From Pomphorhynchus laevis (lineage: Eukaryota > Acanthocephala > Palaeacanthocephala > Echinorhynchida > Pomphorhynchidae), in contig WNNJ02002966.1 of NCBI GenBank assembly GCA_012934845.2, positions 154,933 to 218,932 of the forward strand: DNA of 64,000 nt. The letters are read 5' to 3'. The stretch's first letter is position 1. The number at the start of each line of letters is the position of its first letter. Both the position numbers and the translations under genes were made by a program. The notes under the pieces were generated by a model. That model saw only the letters and a list, made by a program, of their open reading frames with translations. It was not told the origin of the DNA and did no database searches. Positions 44,061 to 58,000 of the stretch are shown in pieces.

Positions 44061-45937
44061 CAAGGCTTTATTCAAATCGATAATCTATCAGAAAGGAATC
44101 AATAACTTGTGTATATTAAACTATACGAAGATTAAGTAAAATAAAGTAAGATTATATTAGCACATAGAGCATACTAATCCACGAAGACCTTGACGACATT
44201 CAGTAATAACCCATTTTAGATTCTAACAAATGACCTCGTAATACTTTAGATTTGATTTAATGTCATTCCAATCGGTGTAGCATTTGATTTGAACGTTATC
44301 ATTATGATTAAAAAGTGATGAAGAGTGGCTTACTACTATACTGATGCTATTTAAATAGAGATTCAGATTGTTTGACATTAAAACCGTGCTTCGATCAGTA
44401 CGTAACTATAGTAGAGTTAACTCTAGTAGACACGCGAATAGCCCAATTGGTTAGAGTACATTACATGGGAAAGCGAAGGGGTATCTTTTGAGTATCTAGA
44501 AGTATATATATCTAGAAGATACTTCTTGATCGAATTTGACTAAGATGAACAAACGTTAGTCGCCTTTACTTTAGCAGGTACAGTGCCGACAATAGATATT
44601 CTCTAACGGATATTTGTCGTTGACTAACTCTTTAAATTCATTGAATTAAGGATCGTAGTGGAATACTTTTCAGTATGACCATCCGGACACCATCGCAAGG
44701 CTTTCACCATTGAACACGTCAATAATATTCTTTTTACTTAAGAACTATTTAAGAACTCTTCTAGCTTAAGAATTATTCAGTGTATAACTTAATCGATGAC
44801 TTTACATCTCAGTGCTATACCGTTAAAGGCCGAAGTTTTCTTATATTTGTGTTGAAACAATAATTAAACAATACAGTCAATTGACCACATTTCGTAAAAA
44901 CAAGTTGTTTTTACAATTCAGATCATTACTAATGAAGATACGTATTCAAATTTTGGAGTTTAGCCTTTAATGAGATTCAAAAATACTTGCGGTTCCACAA
45001 ACAAAATGTTGAATCATTGAAGTTATCGGGAATGTGATCCCGATATTGATTATAGAAGAGTATTAATAATGTTTATAAATAGATACTAAGTCGTTTACTA
45101 TATATACTATATCATACCATACATCATATGTAATATTATATATAATATTTATACTATATCAAATAAACATTTAAGTGGATATATACCATATATAAATTAA
45201 AATATAAATTAAAATTATAAATTAAACTGTATTTGGAGTATTACAGAAAATTGAATTTAATCTTTATTAGCTTGAAAAATTAAAGTTGAATTTCTTATAT
45301 TATTTGAAGCGAGTGTTCATAATCTCGGGGATCGTATAATCTTAATATGTACGCTTCTTTGGCGTTTTTGTTTGATTATCATAGATGATATAATAAATGA
45401 CAAATATGTCTTATCATTATATCTATAACTGCTATATGTACATATATATAATGAGTCAATTATTTTTCAATAGTCAATAATCATTTTTTGTAAATTTGTA
45501 ATTTAATGGACTTGTAAGTTGATGTATATCCACAATATCCACTTTAATGATAAACCATTTGCCGTAATCAATGTATTATGGATTTGAATGTATTATGGGG
45601 ATTCAATATGAAATTATAATAAGCTATTCAGATACAAATTTTATATATTTTATGCTCTAAAAATTAAAGAAGTACATTTTTTGAGATTATTGTCGTCTCT
45701 ACTCTATTGTCTTTAAGTCTGGAAAAAATATTAAATAGCTGCCGGTTTTTAATGTTTTAAAAATGTTGACGGTTTATCTTATTGACAATTCTTTCGTAGT
45801 CGAATTTATTCAAAGGATTTAGATTACGTATTTTGCCCTTAGATATAGGCTATCTGCAAATCCAAAGTCTTAAAACATAAAACGTTAATCCAGACAAAGG
45901 CCTTTAACATTTGTGATAACGTTGATAATTGTTTACA
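44061..45937. other. Intergenic stretch upstream of cdc20
   Basis: No gene recognised. 44439-44457 resembles a tRNA A-box half (TAGCCCAATTGGTTAGAG) without a matching B box or cloverleaf. 45060-45240 is an AT-rich run. The stretch immediately before 45938 should contain the cdc20 promoter; no canonical element stands out. Confidence 0.45.
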
Positions 45938-46070
45938 ATGAATAATCGAAGCCTATCAGTTACCCGATCTAACGACGCAATTTTGAAATCTTCAGCCTAC
46001 AATTACTTGCCAAACAGCAGTCGGCATTTCTTGCAACAACAGGATGAAGGAGGCACTCAGTCAACAACCA
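45938..46070 (+). CDS. cdc20: cdc20 exon 1
   Basis: It starts at the ATG after TTTACA and encodes MNNRSLSVTRSNDAILKSS and onward to STT, ending in phase 1 at the strong donor CCA|GTAAGT. Phase agrees with exon 2. This N-terminus is not conserved, so linking it to exon 2 rests on phase and donor only. Confidence 0.65.
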
Positions 46071-49000
46071 GTAAGTTATGTGAAAGAATATACAGCATGT
46101 GAATCAATTAAAATCTAGTTTTCAATTCAAGAATAATATAATATTATTATATAATATAATCATATAATCATATAATCATATAATTGCTATCAAATATTTG
46201 TTGCTTCTTTTTATGCAATTATATTGTACGCTTTATTTACATACGCATACCTAATACATCTGGTACCTTCTTATTCTCGAAAATGATATCTCGATTACCG
46301 AATGAGGCCTTGTTCATGCACTTGTATAACACCGGAATCATTACGAGTTTTACTGCGGGTTTACTTGTTCTGAGTATATGATATTCTATCATTTAGAATT
46401 TCAAGGACTGTTTTTGGTTTTGCCTACTGGTAAATGATATTATCTAATTAAATATTTACTAACCAATTTGTTAATAACAAGGCTACTGTATCAGTGACGG
46501 TACTGCATTTGTAGAAAAACCACAAAGTATAGTTCCACAATAATACAGAGAGTGTTGGTTTTGACCAAATCGTTCATTATGATTCGCAACATGATCATTT
46601 AGTATGCCTATTTTATTGGACAAATCAAATCAATTATTATAGTCTAAAGAATAAAATTATTAGAAATAATAAATAATTGTAATAAGATTTTATTTTGAAA
46701 TTTAAAATACAAGTCAATTTTTATAAATTGACTAATAAATAATAGACGTTGTATCAGAATAGAAATTAGAGGTCATCAGGAGGAACTGCTATGCTATCGT
46801 GTTTCGGTCCCAATTCCGCGACCCAACATATCAGCGGGGCCAAATATATGCTAATGACGTATTTCCTCTACAAAAATTTGATTATTTAGTATTTTATTCT
46901 AATACAAAGTATATTATTTATTATCTACCCATAAAAGTTTTCCGCTTATGATTTTGAATTTATTTTTAATATTATTGTGTTGAGTTATATATTTTACTAT
47001 TTTCTGTTTGATTGTATTTTTATAGTAACCTAGTTTAAAATATGTATCTATTAAATTATTTAAATGATTTTGAAGAAAGATAATATCGTTACAAATTGTT
47101 GCAATTCTTAAAATTTCATTATTTTATGTATTATATTTTATATTATATGGTATGCATGAATGCTCATGCAAAAATATGTTTCTTGTAAATTTAAATATGT
47201 CATCTTTACGATATAAATTAATAGTAGTTTTAGTTAATGTTAATTTAATGTTCATATCTAGATATACACCTTCTTTATCATTAATATTGGTTTTATTAAG
47301 AATGAAGCTATCTGGATAAATTTGTTCGCTTATTGAATAAAAGTTGCTAGAATTAAATACACATATATCGTCAATGTATCGAAACATATTTCATATATTT
47401 ATATTGTTTAAATTTAGTTTTTACACAGTTATGAACAAATTCATATTCTATAAAGCTTAAAAACAAGTCAGCTATAATTGGGCTACTATTACCACCCATT
47501 GGAACACCTTTTACTTGTCTAAATATAGATGTCCCTACCTTTAAATAATTTTGATTTATCAAAATATTTAAGGATTCTAATAATTCAATTTTATCCATAT
47601 ATTTATATTTGATGGTTAACTTTTTGTTAGATATTCGTTATCATGTTTGTCTTGAATAATTAATACGAATATTACATTTAATACTTAATACAAGGGGAAA
47701 ACGGACAATTTAGTTTAAAACCTGTTTTGACTATTCTAAGTGTCAGGAACACTAATTTATTCTTTTTTTAATAGGATGAGAGAATGAATCAGATCAGCTG
47801 ACAGAGTCAACGTATTTTATATTATTTATAAATTAAAAATAAAGTTAAATAAAAATTAAATTGTTAAAATTATATTGTTATATAAGATTTTATAATTTAT
47901 ATTAAGTAAAATTAAAAATCTCACATGTTAAACGTTTGAAATTATAAAATAAACTAAATTTAGTTTTTGTTACGATAATGACACTTTAAAAAGTAGGGAC
48001 ATCTGTGTTTAGACAAATAAAATGTGTTTCAATGGTAGGTAATAGTAAATATATTATAATATATAATATATTAATATATTTAATATATAAATATTAAAAT
48101 ACTTATAATCAGTTAGTTGATCTGATTTACCTTATTTGTAATTGAAGCTCGCTCTTATAATTTACGAGCGTTTCTACTGTAATCATATTCGAATTAAAAT
48201 GTCCAGACATTCGATTATTATGACACTACAAGTTTTTTATCCGAAGATAATAGTAGAAACATTTTCAAAACTACCTAATCATGATATATAGTTATTTCAA
48301 TCATTTGAACATTGAAGTCAATTGAATGTTTACATTTCGTTTTTTAGCTCATGCTTTATACATTTAATACTTTAAAATTGTGTAAATAATTTAATACTTT
48401 TAAATTGTGCAGATAATTTTTTTAAATTGGATTATAATTTTTGAGATAAATCATTTATAATCTTGTAAACTGATATTAACGCATATTATAAAATACTATT
48501 TGTAATTTACCTTTATCAATTTATCTTTGACAGTATTCTTTTAATAATTTCAAAATTTAATAAAAACATATCCAAATAGATTTATATATTACACATATTT
48601 TTTATACAAATATTTTTCTAAATTTTGATATTTTGAAACTCTAATTTACTTTCAGCATATACCCACAAAATTTTTACATACTTATCCATTTTGTCTATAA
48701 TCTTAATATTTTATCTTTTTGAGTTTTTATGATTTCTTAATATGTCTAAGGTTTTGCCTGACTTAAATCTAACCAATTCATATATTTATTGTTATGCAAA
48801 TTATTCGCTATCTGCGGGCTTGAACTATTTTTGAGTATAGTTTAGTTAGGTGATATAATATCGCTTAACTAAATATTCATTAAATAAGCTTATAAGATAA
48901 ACTCATTTTCTTTAAATATTAAAATATTATAAATATTCTTTAAACGAACTGTGTGCACAATGTCACTGCATTGTCTTCTTTGGAGAAACAGTACATTTTT

Positions 49001-52000
49001 TAGTCACGTTAATTTTACTTAAGCATTAGACCTATATGATTCCCTTTAATACATTTTCTCTATAATTTTCTGAAAAATACCAAAGTTCGAAGCTTTTCGA
49101 TCGTTCGTTCACAAAATTTATGTATCTAAAATCGGTGGTGCTTTTGCAATAATACCAAAGTCATATAACGTCTGATAAATATGTTGTATATCTGGCTTCC
49201 ACGATGAATTGCAATCGTCCATATTTTACATTTTACAACGCGGATATTGATCAAATAGAAGTCATATATTACGAGCAAACAATCGGGAGAGAACGGATAG
49301 ATTATAAATAAATTATTTATCCAATGATGAAATATTATTAGAGCATTTATTATAATATGTCAAATTAATAAAAATATTAAGTACTCGTTTGGAGTAGACT
49401 GATTTTAAATTCTCACTTTTAAATCCTTAATAATGTCAAATTAAATCAAATTTAGTTTTATATAACTTTTGGCAGGGTATCGTATTTTACCGATCTATTT
49501 GAAACCTACCCTATGTTTTTGATCCGCTAGCCGGATCATTGTTTTTCATGTGCCACTTGCAATGAATGTTTTTTTACTTGACTTGATTGCATCTATGAGC
49601 TGAAATTCTTTTGATTGTGTCACGGCATTATCCTCACAGGTATTACTCTTCTTCTTTATACAGAAGGACGCTACGAATAAGCATGGCTGGGTATCATCAG
49701 CTTCTGACCCAGACCTACATTTTACGTTTCGACACTTATTATCTGCTTATTCCGTACAGTGGTGTTGATCGGATTCAAACTCAGGACGTCTATATCGCAA
49801 TATTCAACGTTACGATTCAAAGTAATATACAGAAATGTATATCTACACCACTGGAGCAGCCAGCCTCGTAGATATACCGTTGAATCACGATTCAGACGTC
49901 CTGAGTTCACATCTGATTAGCACCAGTGTACGGAGAAAGCAGATAATAAGGGTCGAAACGTGAAATGTAGGTATATGTCAATAGCTGATGATACCCACCC
50001 AGGCTGATTAGTAGCGTCCTGCTGTATTAAATACCTGCGAGGATAATGTCGTGCCACAACCAGAAGAATTTCAGCTCACAGATGTAACCAAGTAAGATTA
50101 TAAAAGCCATTCGTTCTACCTTCAAATAATTTAATGACTTCATAGTTTAAGTTTAATGGTTTCGCGTTGGTAAAAGAAGTCCATATCTACGCCTTGAACC
50201 GAAGAATGTCAAATAAACGGTGGTGACTAGGCTGGCTGCTCCAGTGGTGTCTAATCTACACCACTGGAGCAGCCAGCCTCGTAGATATACCGTTGAATCA
50301 CGATTCAGACGTCCTGAGTTCAAATCTGCTTAGCACCAGTGTACGGAGAAAGCAGATAATAAGGGTCGAAACGTGAAATGTAGGTATATGTCAATAGCTG
50401 ATGATACCCACCCAGGCTGATTAGTAGCGTCCTGCTGTATCAAATACCTGCGAGGATAATGTCGTGCCACAACCAGAAGAATTTCAGCTCACAGATGTAA
50501 CCAAGTAAGATTATAAAAGCCATTCGTTTTACCTTCAAATAATTTAATGACTTCATAATTTAAGTTTAATGGTTTCGCGTTGGTAAAAGAAGTCCATATC
50601 TACGCCTTGAACCGAAGAATGTCAAATAAAAGTCAATCAATACACAAAGGTCGACACGGGAACAATTAAAGCACATAAAACCCAACTGTTTTACCTCCGC
50701 CATAATCTATGACATGTCTAACGTGTATATTTCTCATTTCCATGTCAAAAAAATTTTATTAAATTGAATACTGCGGATGCAAATCCTTTAAGTATTCGGT
50801 AAAAGTTTCAAAATCCTATATTTTTCTATTTTGAATGTTCATTGCCAAAACTTAACTTGAGGATTAAGTAAAGAATGCAAACTTTGAATGTGTTGTGATC
50901 AATAGTTTATTACATGTAAAACTGTGCGTTGTATAGTTATATCAAACTACCGTTTATTTTCAAATTTCCATGTTCATTTTTATAAAAATTTAAACAAATA
51001 TTAATTTTTAATATTTAATAATAATTATAAACAAATAATTATGTAACATATCATTATTTTACAGTATCCTGTGTTATATTTTGATGTTGCGATACTCAAA
51101 AATCTCCGCTAGCTTCATTATCAAAATTTGTTCACAAACAATTGTAAATTAGAAGTTATTTCAAAAGCCCGCTATATCATCAATCTACTGAATGTTTCTT
51201 TTTTAATAGGTCAACGATTATGCTTAAGTGCATTTAGTACTCATTCGAAATCGTGTGACAGTCTTGCTGTCCTTCATGCGTCTGTTTGCAGTAGATCTGT
51301 TTTAAGCAATAAATACATACACAAGAATCTTCGATCTATTAGTGCAACTAACTGTTCGAAAAAGAAAACCAAGAACGGAGCAATATTAGACAGGTATATT
51401 ATTTAAAAATATAAATTCCATACTATTTGTAGACGTGAATACACGTCATATATGGGTTCTACCAATTTCAGTATTTCCCTAGGATATAAAAATGCTTATA
51501 ATCAAAATCAGATCTGAATTTATACTTATATATTTATGGATATATAAAGATGATTTGAAGGTGATAGCAGTAGGCTATTGAAAAATCGATTAAATAAATA
51601 TTTTACTTCACTCTCCACTAATAAATAACCTAATATGAGTAAACAATCAATTTATATTTTTATATTTCAGTAATTACATTTATTTTTTAATAAATTTTAA
51701 AAATTAATTTTAAAATAATGATAAAACTCATTTTTACATTTTGCTAAATGGCATCAGGCATGTTTTATTACAGCAAAAATGCCCTAAATACACAAACTTA
51801 TTATGATGATCGCTTAATAAAAGTAAAATATACTCTGATATTTATAATTTTCATTTCAATACAATCTTTTCAATTCGCAAGAAATCAACAAAAAATTTTA
51901 ATTTGTGGACGATACGTTTATTTGTATATCGATCTTAATTTTACATTCTAGTCTAAATTATACAAATTCCCGTAAACCTTTAAATGAAATTGTGTGCTTG

Positions 52001-55000
52001 TAATTTCCATGCACTAATTCCTGTGACTATTCTACAAAGAGTTACAATGTGATCTTGCTTACATTTGGCGAAACTCTGTTTCCAAGTTGACATCAAGTTG
52101 ATCTTTTATTCATTTAAATTTTCCATAAAATCTTAAAATGAATTTATATTCTTCTAATTCTAAGGTATATCTTCTACAAATAGATATTTTGAATGGTGAC
52201 AGCGAAACCCTGGGTATAACTAGAATACAAGTAGGCTTTTATTAAAGTGCGTACATTTGTTTGCATTTGATGAATAAGTAATTTTTAAATAAGCGAAATA
52301 ACAAAATTTTGTGACAAAATTCGTCACATAACAAAAGTCCCTAAAAAATTTATAAAAAATATTTGGTGATGGATCAATTGATCGGCATTCGGTATTTAAA
52401 TTTTGTCTAAAAAATGTAATCCTTTGAAATAAATGTTTGATAAAATTTACAATAAGTACGTACCTTTTAATTACATTCTTTATAACCAAATTTTTTAATT
52501 TGTCTTAAAAGCGGTTTTATTTTTCAAGATTCATACCATGCCGATCTGCTATGAACATGGACGTTTGCGGTTTCTTAATGACAAATAAGGAAAACAATAT
52601 ACGTGCTCCTGGTGAGGATGGAGTAATCGATGAAAAGACAATCGCTAAGCGATTGTTGCTGAAAGTTGAATCAGATGTTTTACAATTTCGGCCACCAGTC
52701 AGAATAAGAGGCAATCCGATGTTTTAGGTTACAGTTACGTTACGAAACTTTCTTTGTAGATCGAAATACTCAAGATCGGGATTGGACTTTATGCTCTTCT
52801 GACGCTGCGCTTCTGCAACAGGCAAAAGGCAAACACTATCGATATGTTCCGAATTGTCCCGAGCGTATTCTCGATGCTCCGAATATTCGCGATGATTTTT
52901 GTGAGTTTTATTTTTAAAATAAGAAATAAACTAAGAAATATATAACTTCATATAAAAGAGAGCTATAAAAGAGAGTTAAAATACAAATTTATTTATATTT
53001 AAATAAATAAATTTATATAAATAAATTGAATAAATATAATTTATTTAGTACTTTATTTATAATTCTTAGACGAATTAAAAATGTTATTTAAAATATTGTC
53101 AACCTTTTGATAGTTTCATACCGTTTTTGCTATTTCATGCCGTTTTTGCTATTTCATGCCGTTTTTGGTATTTCATTCAGTTTTTGGTATGTCATGTTGT
53201 TTTTGATATTTCATGCCGCAAACACGTTTTTAACACGATCATTCACAGAAACCATATTTTCGACGTTATGATCAGAATGATTTCGTTTTGATTCATATTT
53301 TGAAAAACATGAGCAAAATAAGTAGGTTCGAACGATCAAAGGATTTGACAAATGTGCAAAAAAACTGCCAATCAATCAAATACCGACTTAAAGCAGAAAG
53401 ATAGTTTTATTGCAGACACGGTAAGTGGTTTGTTGTTTACTGGATCTATCGTTGAGCAAGGGAGCTTTCTCCTGTAACTAAACTAATAAACATAATTTGT
53501 GTTAAATTTACGGAACCTATACCAAGGAACCACGTTTTCAACATCTTCCTTAGGGACTTCTCTGCACGTTTCAAAAAGAGAGTTATTTTTCATTCAAAAA
53601 ATATTACGAGGTAGAATTTAGGATATCTTTTCGCATCCATGATCTTGCCCGTGATTTCTTAGACCAGTTTAATAAAAGCATTCAAGTCGTGGTAAAATCT
53701 TATACTAACCTATCCAAGCAACCTTGAAAATCATCAACATTTTGACATACATGTCAGATGAAGACATTCTAGCACTTGAACAATATTTTAAGATCATCAA
53801 TATCAGATTTATTACAGGGAAGATAGGATTGCCGATTCCGTAGCATTTTGTTCTGCCTCGGTTGACGTGGCCGAGTGTCTAGCTCACTCCAAATGTACCC
53901 TTTCCTGGGACATAATCTGATATTACTCTGATCGAAACTGACTCTATAACTACCCCGATAGTAATGTCTGCCACATATGGGGACATTGGAGTTCTGGATG
54001 TCCTCTTCTCCGTTCTTGCGAGATATGTGGTTCGCTGAATGACCATTCTGAAAGATGCGATAGATTTCCCTACTGTTCTAACTGTTAAGGAGTCCACCCA
54101 ACCTGGTCAAGAAAATGTGCTTCCTTCAAAAGCTACAAGAAACGTCATCTGGTAGCTCAGATGAAGCCAGCCAGCTTCGACAATGCATGTTCCGCCAATA
54201 ATAACAGCAGGATATATGACTCAGACCTCTTACGGCTTGTTGAGGCCGAGCACCAAGAATCAATGGATAAGATGAACGATTTGATAAAACATCTCATGTC
54301 AAAGATTGATGTTGTTCAAAGTCAACCTACATCAGTTGCTAAATCTAAAAAATCCCCGAGATCAAAAAAACGGATTGCTTCGTCGCCGCAGACCTTAGCC
54401 TCTTTAAAACTGGCAAAGATAGGAAAAGATTGGAGTATTGCGTTGGGAAATGTAGATAATGCACGTGGGGAAATGTCACCACCTATCGAGGCTGGAAGCG
54501 GGAAGAGAACCTTTCCGGATCTGGATCCGACTAAGTGGATGGCGTCCCACTCTGGTTAAACTGACGCAATGGGAAGTAACCAAGTCTTTTTCACTGAATA
54601 TTCTTCAGTGGAATTCGGGAGATGATTTTGCCCTTAGGCTTCTATTTGGTAGAGATGTTGATGTTATAGTCCTTAAGGATACGCGGTCTATCCGTCTCCA
54701 TAAGGACATTACTCGATTTATCCATAAGCATATAATCACCCACTTTACTCCGTATATAATACCCTCCGCACTCCTCTGCTTATCAAGGTCTTCTAACCCT
54801 ACTTAAAAACTTCTTAAGGTCCTTCATCTTATTAAACGACTCGTGTTCAGTCCTTTCTTGTTTAGTTATATTAATTGTTAAGAACGGTAAACACATCAGT
54901 ATAGCCAATGTCTACATCCGGCGGGGGGGAATTCACAAGAATCGTGACCTCTTTGAACGAATTGTAGATAGCGGTTACAACATGTTACTCAGTGACTTCA

Positions 55001-58000
55001 ACGACAGAACTGGTCGTTGGAAAGTGCTGTAATCCGCAGAGCTAGGAACGACTATTTTATACATAAGCAACCAACACCCACCTTTCATTGATCTACAATA
55101 TATTCACTCTTCGACATATTACTGCTACATAGGATGTGGTTGTTAAAACTCATCTGCAATAAGAAGTCGCGTCAACAGCTGACCATCTCTCATAAATTAA
55201 TACGCTTGCGGCTTGAGGAAAATACGTTGTTCAGAAGGAGGTTCCACTTTGGTCCTATTAGATTGGCCTGCTTTCAGTCAGCTATTTAACTCTTCCCCAA
55301 AATAGGGAATGAGAGTTTGACTAAATTTAATTTCTATCCCTATTCGCAAGCTACCGGAATCCTTTCTACTATCTTTAAACGTCGCATTTACGATCCCACT
55401 CCAACAAAACTCAAGGTCATAGTGAAAATACTACTCCTTCCCAAACTCTCTGCTTCTCTCAGGCAGTTCTCTCGAATGACTACTGGAGTTCAAGATATAG
55501 GCTCCAAGTGAGCATAGACGGGACGAGCATTGCTCGTCTTAATCTCTCTCAGGCTTCCTTCTGGAAGATATTCAAGAAGGAGAAGTTTGTCTGCTGGTGG
55601 GAGAGAACATCGCGTTGGATTGGTAGCGTAGGCCTTGGTAGAATTTTGGAGGAGTCACTAACCCTACATAATTATGGAGTTACGTCTCCCCAGCCAATCC
55701 TGACTTGGAATGACTTCATGAGCAGGGACTTATCTGTTACGGATATCATTAACTCCTGGGCCCACTTCCGAGCACCTTCAAATCCGTCGCTCCACTCTCT
55801 TTTCGATTTTGTCAGCTTTTCACAGCCGATCAAAGAAGATAAGTGACCGTCACAATGCTTTTGGCCTCATCCGATGTAGTCAGCATCAATAGTAGCCGAT
55901 GTCTAACCGCATCTCCATTCCCTTTGTTATATTCTCTCTAAGATCCTTCGGGCTGCCTGCGAGAATTGTTAACAAGGTGGAGATATTGCTGTACACCAAG
56001 CATTTCTACTATGAAGACGACTCTGATGTACGCCAGTTTTACCCTATTACAGATGTGCCTCTAGATTCCCCACTTTCTCCTATCTTATATCTTTCTAGCT
56101 CCATTGTTCTCTCCAAGGCATTTAAAAGTGATCGACATCTCGTGGTATACGCTGATGATACCACATCCATGTTTTCGGGACGCAGGTGCGAAAATGTAGT
56201 ATCATACATCTGCCGTTTCTCTTTTAGATTAAAAGACCAGCTTACTTCTTCCAATCTTATTTTGTACTCCGGAAAATCGCATGTGATTGTCTTTAATGGC
56301 ACCTATGTCACTAAAAAGAAACTTAAGAGATTAGCACTCTCTGCCATCTCCTCCTTTTTGCGGTCTCAACTACTCCCCATCTTCACGAGTCAAGTAAAAT
56401 ATCTGGGGTTCACCGTTACGGTGAAGTGGTCGGTGAAAGCTGACCTGGATAAACTTAAACGTATCACGAAGAAAGCTAGGTGATCCATGAAACGGGCTTA
56501 ACATCTGTTATTGAATGTGAAAACTTAAGTATGCCTTTGGGTTAGTTGGGCTATCTCGGGATTATTCTTCTTCTCTAGAGGACGTCTCCTAGAGCAAAGA
56601 CTAAGGCTTCTCAAGCTTTTCATCTCGAGATTACCGACAATAATCTGCTTTGACTGGACTCTTACAGGGGGAGTGGCCCTGAATGATTTAGTCGGAGGGC
56701 GGGGCGTTGGTGCGGCCGAGGGCTCACATCCCACTAGACCTGAGGCCTTGAAAATGTTGAAGAAGTTTCAAGTTGTGTTTGACAAATAAATAAGAAGGTG
56801 ACAATTTATCATAAATCTAGTTTTGTTTAGTTTGATCTAGTTTTTTTTTCTAGATTTTAAGATCTTTATTTATTTGTTTATTTATGTTTCATGCCGTTTT
56901 TGATATTTATGTCGTTTTTGATATTTCATACCGTTTTTGAAAAATTATTATATCCTCCTCTAGATGAGAATATCAGAAACAGAAATTATTGATTTTGAAG
57001 ATGAGCTTTTAATTATATCTGTTGATGATATTATGGAGATGAATTTTTACAATACTCGGTTCAAACCTATGTTTGATTGAACTAAACTGGAAGTATTGCA
57101 GAATATGGTGTCTTAAAGGCTGATAAATAATTCAACTGTGTGTAGTTGTGGGATCACATGTGGTTTATACCCAAAATATCGAAAATTGATGGTTTCACGC
57201 CAAAAAGAATTAGTCTCAATATGAAACTAATAAAAAAGGAAGGTTATCTGGTTGAATTTTCATTTTAAAAATGAAAATAAATTATTCTAAAGATGCTTTG
57301 TTAGCATCTTTAGAAAATGTTTTTTTAAAGTTCAAAACGATCACCGCCATTTGCTTTGCTGCTGTTATTAGCGATAAACATCTGATTTCAGTGTTATTTG
57401 AATTTTTAATACGATTTCGCCAACTTTTGAAGGTACACAAAACGCAATGAAAACGGGTGATTCAAAATAGTTTAGCAACAAAACAAAAATAATAACCATA
57501 ATATTTTCATTCAAAATAAATAATTTGAAAAAATAAAATATAAAAAATAGTAATTAAAATTACTAGAAAAATTAAATAAAGTAGAAAAATAAAATAGATT
57601 ATTTAAACAAAGGAATCGTTTACAGCATATTTACAAAATATTAAACGTTACGCCAGGTTTATTATTCGGCATGATAATATTGGAGTTTATATGAATGTAA
57701 TAAGTCTCAAGAATTTTTCTATTTAAACAATTGGTTTCTTTTGCTAAAACAACAGTATTATTATAGTCAATATTGTGATCTAAGTGTGTATTTATGTTGT
57801 TTAAATCTAGTCTCTAAAGGTTGGCCTGTTTGACCCATATATATTTCTTGCATTCTAAACAAGAAATTTTATTAACAACTCCATCATTATCATGTTCGAA
57901 TTTCTATCATGCAAAACAATATTTGAAGTATTTAATGCTTTATTGTTTAAAACAAATCCTTTGATATTAATATTCCAAAATTATCTATAAATGGTAATCC

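Larger units (their letters stand above)
53217..56885 (+). mobile_element. APE-type LINE, copy D, in cdc20 intron 4
   Basis: A near full-length copy lying in the same orientation as the host gene. It holds ORF1 remnants (about 53500-54559), ORF2 remnants (about 54575-56500) and a 3' UTR ending in TTTATTTATTTGTTTATTTA (to about 56885). It lies in the middle of a minisatellite, whose units flank it on both sides, which dates the array before the insertion. The copy is older than copy C judging by its many stops, but it retains the catalytic motif YADDTTSMFSG near 56150. Confidence 0.82.

Noticed and set aside
44439-44500. tRNA gene suggested by TAGCCCAATTGGTTAGAG
   Set aside because: Only an A-box-like half is present. 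No B box, anticodon arm or acceptor pairing could be found.
51748-51951. 67-aa ORF in cdc20 intron 2
   Set aside because: AT-driven open frame with no features; it does not fit the exon phases of the gene.
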